The notes under the pieces: generated by a model | Seen by the model: the letters and a program-made list of their open reading frames with translations, nothing else | Database searches by the model: none | What the model was told of the DNA's origin: nothing | Shown here: piece after piece, positions 47,069 through 57,368 of the stretch | Position numbering within the stretch: the first letter of the stretch is position 1 | Layout of the letters: every line of letters begins with the position of its first letter | NCBI GenBank assembly: GCA_020205615.1 | Contig: CM035171.1 | Span: 12,738,625 to 12,802,624 of the forward strand | DNA: 64,000 bases | Reading direction: 5' to 3' | Source: Panax quinquefolius | Lineage: Eukaryota > Streptophyta > Magnoliopsida > Apiales > Araliaceae | Translations under genes and position numbers: made by a program

Positions 47069-48286
47069 GGAAAATGTTAGCACGCCGAAGCAGACTTAAC
47101 CTGCAACCTGATGGCTTTACCTGCTACTATTCCCACCCACCACATTTGAAATAAAATTCAGCACATTTCTTCACCAACCACAAGTGGGGCCCACTCAATT
47201 CTAGAATTTTCCACCAAAATCAATTATAAACCTAATTTTCGAATCCGACACCTCTTAAAATTCACAACAAATCATTCGTGCATTTTTAACGGTTCAAAAT
47301 TTGTGGACATATACTCAACTTATATATGTATAACATATCCAAAAATTACAACGATCCAACGGTCGGATTAAATATTATAACTCACACAATAAAAGTCATA
47401 ATAACACCGATTTGATCTTTTAATACCTCCAATCCGGCAAAATACAAATAAAACATCTCAAAGATTAATTCCTTCATTAATAACCACATAAATAAATCCA
47501 TCATTTATATTCATATAAAATAAATATTTCCTTATCATATGAATCAATAATTAATTATTCACAATTAATATTACGTAATCACATTTATAATGACCAGTCA
47601 TTCCCAGGAAAGAGGGGCTTTCAATAAGGATCTCTCTCTTCGGCGTAATTAGGTGACCAAACCTCTCCTTAGATGTAACTTTCTAGACATTGCCAATAAT
47701 GTTATCTAATAATATTATTTAAATAATATGAATTATTGATCCGATAATGGGAAATCGCAAGTGCGATGATAATTATTGAAACAAAGAATAATATAAAATA
47801 CCAACGCAGCAATTATTGAATCAATAAAATAAAATCTTGAATAAAGAATTACTCGTAACAATTATTGAGTAGTGGCCTTCACGTAAGGATCAATAATTCA
47901 ACAATCTTGTGTAATACCGTGTGCTTCATTGTGCAACCACGCCAGACATCAGATTTTAACCACCGGGTATTCCAACAATCTTAATTCTTGGTAACAATTA
48001 CGCCAATTATTTATAACCACCCAAACTTTGTCATTTTCCTCATCCAATCGCTTTCATGGGGCCCACACATGGTCATACCAATGCATTTAATATTCCCCGA
48101 AGCATTTAATATTCCACGACCAAACGAATATTCCCCGACAACAATGAATATTTTATAACCACTTGCTTATTTTGAAGTATTTGCGTATTTAACCCCTAAC
48201 TATCCACATTAATCAAATCAACTCTTACTATTTCAAAATAATAAATAAAGGAAATTCCTTTTTATTTAAAAATTTGGGGTCTTACA

Positions 48287-51200
48287 ACCTCCCTCCTTAT
48301 GAAATTTCGTCCTCGAAATTGACGTCGACGATACTGGTGTTTCAAAAGATGAGGATACCTCGCTTTCATTTCCGCTTTCCAATTCCCGTGTCATTTCCTC
48401 TATAAGCATGATTCCTCCACAAAAACTTAACTTGTGGTATGACCTTTCTTGCCGTAGGACATGCTCCTTCCTATCCAAAATCTTGACAGTACCTCCTCAT
48501 ACGTTAAGTCTTGACTATCTCGTCCTGGGTTCTAACTCAATAACGTGTTTCGGTCGTCGTCCACATATTTACGTAACATCGATACGTGAAAACGCGTTAT
48601 GAACACGTCATACTTGGTGGTAAACGAGTCTATAGGCCATAGTTCCTATTCGATCGAGAATTTCAACCGGATTAATAAATCGAAGGTTTGAGCTTTCTCA
48701 CCTCACCGATTCTCGCTTTTGAAATAACAACTTCTTGCACCTCCTTCTTCAAATTCATCACCCAGGTTGTAGCTTGAATGCGATTTTAACTTTATCGATT
48801 AAAGTCGATTATACTCAGATATCATCACGCATCAGATATCATCACGTGGGTACCTAGAGTTTTCATCTCCATCTCTATTATTTGTATATTATACTGAAAT
48901 GAGTCTTTGATAATATCGTACTTCGTGACTTGTATACGATCTTCTACTCAACACGTCAACACCACGCTTCGCTTTTCCAAAGATGGCATGGTCGTAACAT
49001 GTCTTTGAAATGAGTCTCCTCTTGAGTTCTTCAAGCTCTTCCCACATTCCTTGCTCCATTCGAATTTTGTATCTCTACGAGTTAGCTACGTTAATGGAAT
49101 AGCGATTCGAGAATACCCTTCAACGATCTCCGATAATAACCAACTAAGCCTGAAAACTACGCATTTCGATTACGACTTAGGTTGCTCTCAATCGTGACTC
49201 ATATCCCAATCTTGGATAAGACGTCACAATGACACCTATCGCTTTACTATCGCATCGAATATGACGCCCCTACAGTAGAGTCTCGCTTCAGTGCATTCCA
49301 CAAAGGAAGTCACAAGATAAAGGCTCATGTACCAAATTCTATAGTTGAATTTTTAACTCCGGAAGTTCAATAGAGCCATTCGATATGAGATTTTAGAAAT
49401 GGGTTTTGTATGGGGTTCAAAGTCGATACAAAATTTAATATCAATCTTTGGGAGTAAGCCAATAAATTCTTGTGAAATACGCCGAAAAATCAATACCAAC
49501 AAGAATATTATTCAAATCGACGTGTCTTTATTCAAATCCATAACATGGACTAAGAAAACTTGACATCCGTAATAAACGAATGACTTCATGGCTTGATATA
49601 AAAATGTTTGACTACAATGGTTTGATTGCTTGAGTTCGAATAACAGTTGCTTAGAATATGAAAACTAACAACCTTACAAAAGTAATCAATTTTGGCGTGA
49701 TGAGTAGTTAACCAATCAATCCCAAAAAGCAAGTATCTTTAAAGAGATAAGGTCAACAGTGTAAGGTAATGGTGCCAACTTGAATCAAACAAGATTTTTT
49801 AAACAACGGATGTAATGAAAGTTTTCCTAACTGAGTCTCCATAAATAGGTCAAAGTCTAATTTCTCCGTAGTCAAGTTCAAACGCTGAGCGCATATGCAA
49901 AGAGAGATAAAAAGAATGGGTAGAACCCAGATTCTAGTAAGGTATAAGCTTCGCAAGAATTTATAATTAACTAACCTGCTAACTTCGTCGGGTTCCTCAG
50001 ATATTTGACCGGTCACGACAAACGCTTTTCGAGAACCGCTGACTTTGACTTTTACGGGACATCCTTTTGAGTCACCATTCATTGGATCGGTTTTGATATC
50101 GTCATAACTCGAAAGCGATATGTCCTTCTTTTCCACAATTATAGCATACCTTAAACTGTTGTGGGCGGTTTGGTGATGATATGTCCCTCTTTCCGTGATT
50201 TGTAACATATACGACCGGTGGTCGTTCTCCTCCCTTAAAACTAGTTCTTCTTGCACCGACGTCTTCAAATGGTCGTTGTTGAATCTCCTCTTTTAAAATC
50301 TCCTCCCGACTCGCTTCTTCTATTTTCATGGCCACGATTACCACCAGTAGTGGTTACCGCTTTGTCCGTATTCTTCTTTCTCCACCGGTTATCGTTATTC
50401 TCGATGATCGCTATCTTCTTGATGATCCTCGGTTATGGTCCATCGGTTGAACGTGACTCGTTATCTCGCTTCTAACAATCGAGCCTCATTGACAACATCC
50501 GAATAGAGAGAAAATTTATGAGAAATGAGATATCGACGTATCCGGGTTTCAAACCTCTCGTAAACATCCGCGTCATACGCTCCTCATTCTCCACCAAATG
50601 AGGTGCAAACTGGATAACTCCGCTGAACTTTGCCTCGACTTTGGGACACCGCCATGTTATTCTCGCTCCAATCTAATAAACTCCACTTCCTTCATACGAC
50701 GAATACTTTTCGTGGAAGTACTTGTCATTGAATCTGCTTCAAACGCGTCCCATGACATGCCGAAAGGTAAATGAATGGGTACGCTTCATAGATTCCCACC
50801 AAGAATCGCCTCGCCACGGAACATAAAAGTAGCGAATGGAACTTTCGTTCTTCGTGCATCCCAAGACATCGAATATCTTGGTAATTTGCTTGACCCATGT
50901 TTCCGCCGTATGATCGGATCCGCTTTCCCGAGCACTCGTGGTCCCAACTCTTTGAATCGCTTGCGTCAGACCACCCGTGAATTGCTATCATCTCCTCCTC
51001 AGATTTTGAACACGAGTCTCCTCGTTCGATTTTTGCATGAATCGCAAAAACTTCTAAACATCCCTCGCTTCATCATCTCGCTTCGGTGGTGTTATTCACG
51101 AGAGTACATTGCCACTGTTGCACGCTTCTCCTCGTTGTTAAGTACTGTATATCTCCACGGTCTCATTTACACCACTATTAATATTCTCAATTCGACATTC

Positions 51201-51384
51201 TCAATTATCGCTATAAAACAAGGGTTAATTAAGGAAATCAATCACATAATATCCTATATATACCCACTTCAACTAACAAATAAGCTTAGGTAGGACACAC
51301 TAGCAAAGGATTTACTCGCCTCCCTCCTAGTTCTATTCCCCGATCTCCGCCAGAGATCATATCCCTAAGCTCGACACCAACTCG
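48287..51384 (-). pseudogene. Deleted chromovirus internal region (minus-strand element)
   Basis: Only 3.1 kb compared with 4.8 kb in the plus-strand copy. Minus-strand order: leader, gag (50500-51180), zinc knuckle VCYNCGKEGHIAFEL (about 50105-50150), protease (49640-49985, active site again broken at its CTGG), start of RT, then jumps. The RT core, most of RNase H and the integrase core are gone. The integrase C-terminus and chromodomain end the region (48300-48690). Junctions lie near 49250, 48965 and 48690. It could move only with help from a complete relative. Confidence 0.75.
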
Positions 51385-51919
51385 TGACGACCCCAAAAAT
51401 AGGTCCATTCCATCCAACCCATTCTGAGTCGCCAAATACATGGTACAAAACAACTACAACTTTATTATCACAACAATAAAACTGTGAGTTTAAATACAAA
51501 TATTATCTTCTAGACAATATTTATACTCAAATAAATCCTCATCACATTTATTGATACATTATTTTACAATAATGGTGAGGACTACTAAACAACTCTCTCT
51601 AGAACCTTCATTCCATACCCCACTAAGACTTCGCTACATTCTCGCCTCCCGAGAAGAAAAAAATGGAACAACAAGGAAAAGGGTGAGCTCAACTAGCCCA
51701 AGAAGAATGTTATGACTAAGATAATATACAACAAATTATCGTTAGTCTCCAACAGGAAAAAATCGATAGAATACAATGTACAACAAGTTTCGATCAATAT
51801 TCGCGGCTTAAATAATAATTCATAGAAGAGTTACGTAGAGAATGAAATCTACTATAATCTATGAATTTAATAAATCCATCATCAATATTTTATCCTGTAA
51901 CATCAATCAATATTCATCT

Positions 51920-52125
51920 CAAATCAAATATTCATCTTTGCACTACAGCCAAAGATATTCATCAATCGGTCATGTTCATCTCAACACTGCTCATCTTTTG
52001 CACTAAAGGCCAAAGATATTCATCGATCGATCATGTTCATTTAAACACCGCTCATCTTTGCACTACAGCCAAAGATATTCTTCAGAAATCATTCATCTTT
52101 GCACTACAGCCAAAGATATTCAATA
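51920..52125. repeat. Hairpin tandem repeats inside LTR E
   Basis: CATCTTTGCACTACAGCCAAAGATATTC occurs at about 51932, 52050 and 52098, with a diverged unit at about 51990. Arms ATCTTTG/CAAAGAT. Confidence 0.75.
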
Positions 52126-52825
52126 ATATCATCATTTAAGACCGAGGATGATGAAAATATTTTTTAAAGAAACGAATCCAAAGGAAACAAAATGACAAGG
52201 ATTAAGGATTCGTACTTGGTTTTATCCACGTCCAAAAATACCTCAAAAATAATTACAGTGGTGTAAAATTCAAGAATGATCAAAACATGGATACAATCAA
52301 AGCTAGTATCCAAAATAGATATTTTAGGCGAAAAAGAAAAATTTTCATTTTTCTGAATAAATCTTAAGATTCGTGAATAGTCTCAGATACGTGAATAAAG
52401 GCCGATACGTGAATAAGTAACTCTGACACCAAAAGATAGAAATTCCACAAAAAAACATCTTCACGCTTCATTAATAGTACTCTGTGAATAAGAACTCGTG
52501 AATAGTAACTCATGAATAGTAACTCGTGAATAAGAACTCATGAATAAGTAACCCCGACATGAAAAAGTTCCAAATTTGATAAAAAGTTCCAACCAATATT
52601 TCAAAGATAATGATATTGAAGAAATAATATCATCCGAGAAGAAAATAACATCCTTTACCTCGAAAAGATGCAAGATTTGAAACAAACATATATAAGGTGA
52701 AGGAACTTGCACCGCCTAACAATACTCAAAGTATACTCAAAATACTCACAAGAATACGCTTTCGATAATATAGAGAGAAAGAGAGAAACTTGTTTCGTGT
52801 GATTTTCAATTCTAACTTAGCCCTC

Positions 52826-52833
52826 TATTTATA
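52826..52833 (-). promoter_or_regulatory. TATA box of LTR E
   Basis: TATAAATA on the minus strand with the same context as in LTR D. Confidence 0.7.
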
Positions 52834-54057
52834 GGAAAATGTTAACACGCAAAGGCATTTTAACTCGCAAACTCGATGGCTTTACTCGCTACTATTCCCA
52901 CCCACCACATTTGAAATAAAATTCAGCACATTTCTTCACCAACCACAAGTGGGGCCCACTCAATTCTAGAATTTTCCACCAAAATCAATTATAAACCTAA
53001 TTTTCGAATCCGACACCTCTTAAAATTCACAACAAATCATTCGTGCATTTTTAATTCGTTCAAAATTTGTGGACATATACTCAACTTATATATGTATAAC
53101 ATATCCAAAAATTACAACGATCCAACGGTCGGATTAAATATTATAACTCACACAATAAAGTCGTAATAACAACGATTTGATCTTTTAATACCTCCAATCC
53201 GACAAAATACAAATAAAACATCTCAAAGATTATTCCTTCATTAATAACCACATAAATAAATCCATCATTTATATTCATATAAAATAAATATTTCCTTATC
53301 ATATGAATCAATAATTAATTATTCACAATTAATATTACGTAATCACATTTATGACAACCAGTCGCTCCTGTGAAAGAGGGGGCTTTCCAATAAGGATCTC
53401 TCTCATCTTGCGCGCAATTAGGTGACCAAACCTCTCCTTAGATGTAACTTTCTAGACATTGCCAATAATGTTATCTAATAATATTATTTAAATAATATGA
53501 ATTATTGATCCGATAATGGGAAATATCATGCGAAGATAATTATCAAACAAAGAATAATATAAAATACCAACGCAAAGAATTATTGAATCAATAAAATAAA
53601 ATAATCGAATAAAGAATTATCGTAACAATTATTGAGTAGTGCCTTCACGTAAGGATCAATAATTCAACAATACTCAGGTAATACCGGTAATATCGTGGCA
53701 ACCACGCCAGACATCGTATTTTAACCACCGGGTATTCCAATGATCTTAACGGAATAATTACGCCAGTTATTTATAACCACCCAAACTTTGTCGCTTTTCC
53801 TCATCCAATCGCTTTCAGTTATGGGGCCCACACATGGGTCACATTGCCGTCAGCATTTAATATTCCCGACAAAGATTTAATATTCCACGACCAAACGAAT
53901 ATTCCCCGACAACAATGAATATTTTATAACCACTTGCTTATTTTGAAGTATTTGCGTGATTTAACCCTAACTATCCACATTAATCAAATCAACTCTTACT
54001 ATTTCAAAATAATAAATAAAGGAAATTCCTTTTATTTAAAAAATTTCGGTCTCTTGA

Positions 54058-54384
54058 TTATCCGCCTCGTCTCGCCATCCTCGCCAATTTGGCGCCTCAT
54101 CCTCCTCGACCACTTGACGATGAGTCTTGGTGGTGAGCCTTCACCGCCCGACCATGACCACGTTCCTTATCAGCATTGAAAACCAACTTTCGTCTGGCCC
54201 CACCATGGATCTTCAGACGGAGATCTCCTGAATTATGTTTAGAGGCCGTGCTCTCGTGAGCACTTTTAGAAGGACCCAGACGATCCTTTACCGAAACATG
54301 AGGCAGTGATAAGTTAACAGCCATCGCCTGCCCTTCTGGTGTACCATCTCTACTCCTCATCATCTTCCGAAGTAGGTTAAACAA
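54058..54384 (-). pseudogene. Tat gag, N-terminal part
   Basis: ATG at 54384, 54 nt after the 5' LTR. The product begins MFNLLRKMMRSRDGTPEGQA and is rich in Arg, Ser, His and Gly. It is cut by the chromovirus block and continues at 35411 on the same strand. An alternative, small unrelated ORF, is unlikely given its position next to the LTR and primer site. Confidence 0.65.
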
Positions 54385-54418
54385 TTGTGATTTAAAATTT
54401 CAATGACATTAGAACTAA

Positions 54419-54438
54419 GCCCCTCCTTCTAGCACCAA
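54419..54438 (-). promoter_or_regulatory. Primer-binding-site region of the Tat element
   Basis: Directly after the 5' LTR (minus strand) the sequence is TTGGTGCTAGAAGGAGGGGC. I cannot say with certainty which tRNA it matches. Confidence 0.5.
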
Positions 54439-55080
54439 TGTTAACGCCAAGATCTTCTGCCACGTCCCAATCACGTAAGACGCCTCGATCCCCGCGATAA
54501 GAACACGATAAACACCACAAGCTCGACAAATTGCTCTAGTCTTGGGATAGCTCAAAGCGTGAGAGTCAGTATACGTGTTCACAAGGTTAACAATGGAGGA
54601 TGTAATGTCTAGTGTATTGAGAGAAAAAGAATAAATCTCAGTTATGTGTATGTGATTATGAATTAGAATGTGTATGAGAACGTACCTCTTTGTGAAGACT
54701 TCCTTGCTAGGTTATACTCTCTTCGCGGGATTATCGTACACCCATCGCCATTCTATTACACGGTCCCGATCCGATGGGTCCTGCCGAACGCATGTAGTCT
54801 ATCTACTACTTTTTGTCACTGTTTCTACCTTCGGCCGGTTATGATCCCATCCACATTAATGCATGGCAGGTGCTCTAGTCAACCGTCATGCTTTTTCATC
54901 ATTACAAGTCAAAGTAATAGATATTAAAATATCTAATGGGTTAGTCCAATGAACCGACCCTTTCCCCATGGGGTTAAATATTGATGACTTTCGAGGTTCA
55001 ATAATAGAGGCCCAATAGATTAATTAAATGAGTAAGCCCAATTAACTCGGCCCAGAGAAGAGAAATATCATGACCCAACA
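54439..55080 (-). repeat. 5' LTR of the Tat element (642 bp)
   Basis: Partner of 21520-22168; begins TGTTGGGTCATGATATTTC and ends GGCGTTAACA on the minus strand. Confidence 0.88.
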
Positions 55081-55085
55081 CTAGG
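55081..55085. repeat. 5-bp target-site duplication (CTAGG), right
   Basis: Exact copy of 21515-21519. Confidence 0.9.
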
Positions 55086-55565
55086 CAATGATATCTTTGC
55101 TATTGATTAATTTATGCTTTTCGCTGGATCAAGTAATAACAAACCTGAGCAGTGGTGTAATAAGAATACGAACTGTTTGACGTGGCAATCTCAAGGGACA
55201 AAATTATGATCTCCCTAGAAACGACATAATTCTACAGTGCACTTTGCTTATGACACATACTCATTTATATGCTAGACTACATGCTGTCTATTGGTTAATC
55301 AAATTAATAGACCAAGCTAGGTAATGTGTTGACCTCAAACAATAACATATTATCTCTACAAACTTCCCAAAACAAATCTCACATGTTTTATCTCCACGTC
55401 TGAAAGGCACATGCATGTTCACCTTTTTTGAGTAGGTGATGGCCTCCAAACTAATTAGTATCCTGGCCAATATTTTTAAGCACATCTGAGGTATAATTCA
55501 AACTTAGCCTCAAAAGTATAGGAAATATCTCATGATCTCTTTTTATGGAAAAAAGATGAGGATTT
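55086..55565 (-). other. Right flank of the Tat insertion, possible exon at 55145-55189
   Basis: On the minus strand TCCCTTGAG|ATTGCCACG...CTGCTCAG|GTTTGTT could be an exon. Its phase joins correctly to the 21344-21313 exon across the Tat element and would read CHVKQFVFLLHHCSG. This is weak evidence from splice sites and phase only. No other feature. Confidence 0.25.
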
Positions 55566-55822
55566 TGTTGGATGTCATGGAAAATTTGATGTGGATTTCT
55601 TAAATTGTTGTCAGAAGTTATTAGAGAATATAACTACAATCAGTTAATTCTAGATAATTGTAATTTTATCTTATTGTTACATTAGGGTTAGAATAGAGTA
55701 GATTTTGAATTATGAGATAATTACTTAAGTATTTGTATTATTTGAGAACTCTCCAAACTCATGTATATATATTAGGATGATGTACTCTTATTTAAAATAT
55801 AATAAAATACCAACGTTTATCA
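55566..55822 (+). repeat. Copia-type LTR
   Basis: TGTTGGATGTCATGG start; TATATATATTAG and AATAAAATA signals inside; ends about TTTATCA. A TGGTATCAAAGC primer-binding site follows at 55832-55843. About 257 bp, a usual size for small Copia LTRs. Confidence 0.65.
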
Positions 55823-55831
55823 GCCTTGTTA

Positions 55832-55843
55832 TGGTATCAAAGC
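55832..55843 (+). promoter_or_regulatory. Copia primer-binding site
   Basis: TGGTATCAAAGC, one base from the initiator tRNA-Met complement. Confidence 0.7.
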
Positions 55844-55938
55844 TACTATGCCTAACGGTTTATGATTCATTTTTTTATCTTCTGCTGCCAATCTAGACAG
55901 TTTTTCTCCCTATCCACATACTGCACCACAATCCAGAC

Positions 55939-55946
55939 ACCCTGAT
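55939..55946. repeat. 8-bp target-site duplication (ACCCTGAT), left
   Basis: Matches ACCTTGAT at 56668-56675 with one mismatch. Confidence 0.75.
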
Positions 55947-56667
55947 CAGTGGCGGAACCAGAACACTTCTATAGGGGGGTCAAAATATATTAATAAAAAA
56001 ATTATTTATTAACACTTGAATTGCTTCTTTTAAATTTATTTTGCATAATTATAATTGTGTAGCCTAATTACATAATATTGCACACCACAAGGCCAGACAA
56101 ATAAAAACACCATAAAATTAAAGTGCCAGGTATGGTCCATTACTACACTACCAATCAAGATCCTTCAAATTAGAAAAATCCAAAGTATTCATTTGATAAT
56201 GGCCCAAAGCATATGTCATTGAGTAAAACCTATCAAAGAACAAAGAGCAAAGGCCGGAGATTCCAAAAGCAACCAGGCCAAAAATTTAAAATTTGAAATA
56301 AAAGCAAGTGGGCTCAGATGTCATCTTCATCATAGTCATACACCTTGCCATGTGGGCCCCACCTGCAACCATCGGATGAACCAAATGGGAAAAATTCCAA
56401 TTGAAAAACACACGATGGAGAGGAACCATCCGAGCAAATGTAACCACCGAAAAGCAAACCCCACCAAATGAACTATCCCTTTCGAGGAACCCACAACCTA
56501 TCAAACATCCAGATCGGAGGCCCAATTCGCACTCAAATCTCTGCTTCTTCTTAAACCCCCTTCAATTCATCAAGTTCAGGCAAACTTTTTTTCACTCTCT
56601 CTCCCTCGCCGCCGGAGATTCCAGGGGGGTCATATGTCCCCTCTCGACCCCCCTGGTTCCGCTTCTG
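55947..56667. mobile_element. hAT-type MITE, 721 bp, in Copia gag
   Basis: Left CAGTGGCGGAACCAGAACAC...AGGGGGGTC, right GACCCCCCTGGTTCCGCTTCTG. The TIRs CAG(T/A)(G/A)GCGGAACCAG are almost perfect, with an 8-bp duplication. No transposase. The interior (56280-56620) resembles a plant gene's promoter or 5' leader (CCATGTGGGCCCCACC, then a CT-rich tract with CTCTCTCTCCCTCGCC), so it may carry captured host sequence. Confidence 0.8.
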
Positions 56668-56675
56668 ACCTTGAT
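56668..56675. repeat. 8-bp target-site duplication (ACCTTGAT), right
   Basis: Right partner of 55939-55946. Confidence 0.75.
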
Positions 56676-57252
56676 AAACTGTTTGCATTCCAAGAACTTT
56701 CTTTAAAAATCATCCTAACGCAAGTCAGATCGAGATACAGTCTATTTTCTTCTAATTCTCAAATTATTCTTCTTCTATCAATGGCTTCCTTGGCTTCTAA
56801 TTTTCATTCTTCTTCCTATGATTTGGAAAGGTGGCTTAAACCAAAATCATTTCAGGAATAATATCTCTGATCATATACTGTCAATCCCAACATTGGCCCC
56901 GCCTCCATGGCCGATCAAATATACGGTCCATTTCAAAATTTTGACGACTCTCTTTGGTCCATAAAAATGATGATTGTGAATTCCTAGATGACTGCAAATT
57001 CCTAGATGATGCAACATCATGGTATATGAATTATCTCCTCGATCAAATATTTTGTTTATAAAAGTTACCCAATCAGTCTGTCAAAAGTTATCTTGCCGAA
57101 GCGACATCGCTTCTTTATGCATTTGAAAGTACGGGCGGTTCTCTTAGTGAGTCAGAGTTTATCGATTTTTTAGTTGAAGGCCTTGATGATCACTCTTTTC
57201 AAAATAGTTTATGTTTATTATTATTTGATGAATCCTTCCTTTAATGATTTGT

Positions 57253-57368
57253 TGTAAGACCCCAACTTTTTGAATAAAGATTAAATTTTCTCGAAATATA
57301 TTTTTGAATATTATGGTGTGGATTTGATATAATGTTATAGTTGTGGGTAATATTTACAAATTTTGCAA
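57253..57368 (+). repeat. Truncated LTR start of the second chromovirus
   Basis: TGTAAGACCCCAACTTTTTG... through TTTTGCAA; colinear with the first 115 bp of the solo LTR at 59335. It then jumps straight into protease sequence, so the rest of the 5' LTR, the leader and gag are deleted. Confidence 0.8.

Larger units (their letters stand above)
45610..48286 (-). repeat. Chromovirus LTR D (minus strand)
   Basis: Starts TGTAAGACCCCAAATTTTTAAATAAAAAGG at 48286 and runs to about 45610. The polypurine tract lies beyond 48286, so it is the 3' LTR of the minus-strand element. Because gag follows it, it also acts as the 5' LTR of a truncated next copy. Confidence 0.8.
35414..54057. mobile_element. Compound chromovirus block, head-to-head LTR elements
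   Basis: The block starts with the U3 end of a plus-oriented LTR and ends with the U3 end of a minus-oriented LTR, so it is an inverted pair rather than one simple insertion. Order: LTR B(+), full internal region(+), LTR C(+, truncated), partial gag/leader(-), LTR D(-), deleted internal region(-), LTR E(-). It lies inside the gag of the Tat element. No clear 5-bp duplication is visible at its edges. Confidence 0.7.
51385..54057 (-). repeat. Chromovirus LTR E (5' LTR of minus-strand element)
   Basis: It runs from a damaged start (TCAAGAGACCGAAATTTTT at 54057) to about 51385, where the primer-binding-site-like GGTGTCGAGC follows. Colinear with LTR D over its full length. Confidence 0.82.
21520..55080 (-). 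mobile_element. Tat-lineage Ty3-gypsy retrotransposon with nested insertions
   Basis: The outer element is 33.6 kb as found. It has matching LTRs at both ends, each TGTTGGGTCATG...GGCGTTAACA on the minus strand, and perfect CTAGG duplications. Minus-strand order: 5' LTR, gag, protease, RT, RNase H, archaeal-type second RNase H, integrase, tandem repeats, an opposite-strand extra ORF, 3' LTR. The second RNase H, the YIDDM reverse-transcriptase box and the antisense ORF next to the 3' LTR place it in the Tat (Tat/Ogre/Retand) group. Removing the three large nested insertions leaves an element of roughly 10.5 kb, a normal size. All coding parts carry frame breaks. Confidence 0.88.
55823..57252 (+). 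pseudogene. Copia gag remnant interrupted by a hAT MITE
   Basis: Excluding the MITE (55947-56667), the sequence continues with SLASNFHSSSYDLERW (about 56780) and, in another frame, SVKSYLAEATSLLYAFEST and SESEFIDFLVEGLDDHSF (about 57075-57205). The last two resemble the UBN2-type gag of plant Copia elements. A stop and small gaps break it. It ends where the second chromovirus was inserted at 57253. Confidence 0.5.

Noticed and set aside
55086..55565. 65-codon minus ORF (55288-55485) as a zinc-finger exon because of CEICFGKF
   Set aside because: Only one Cys pair, no His partners, no flanking domain or clear splice frame.
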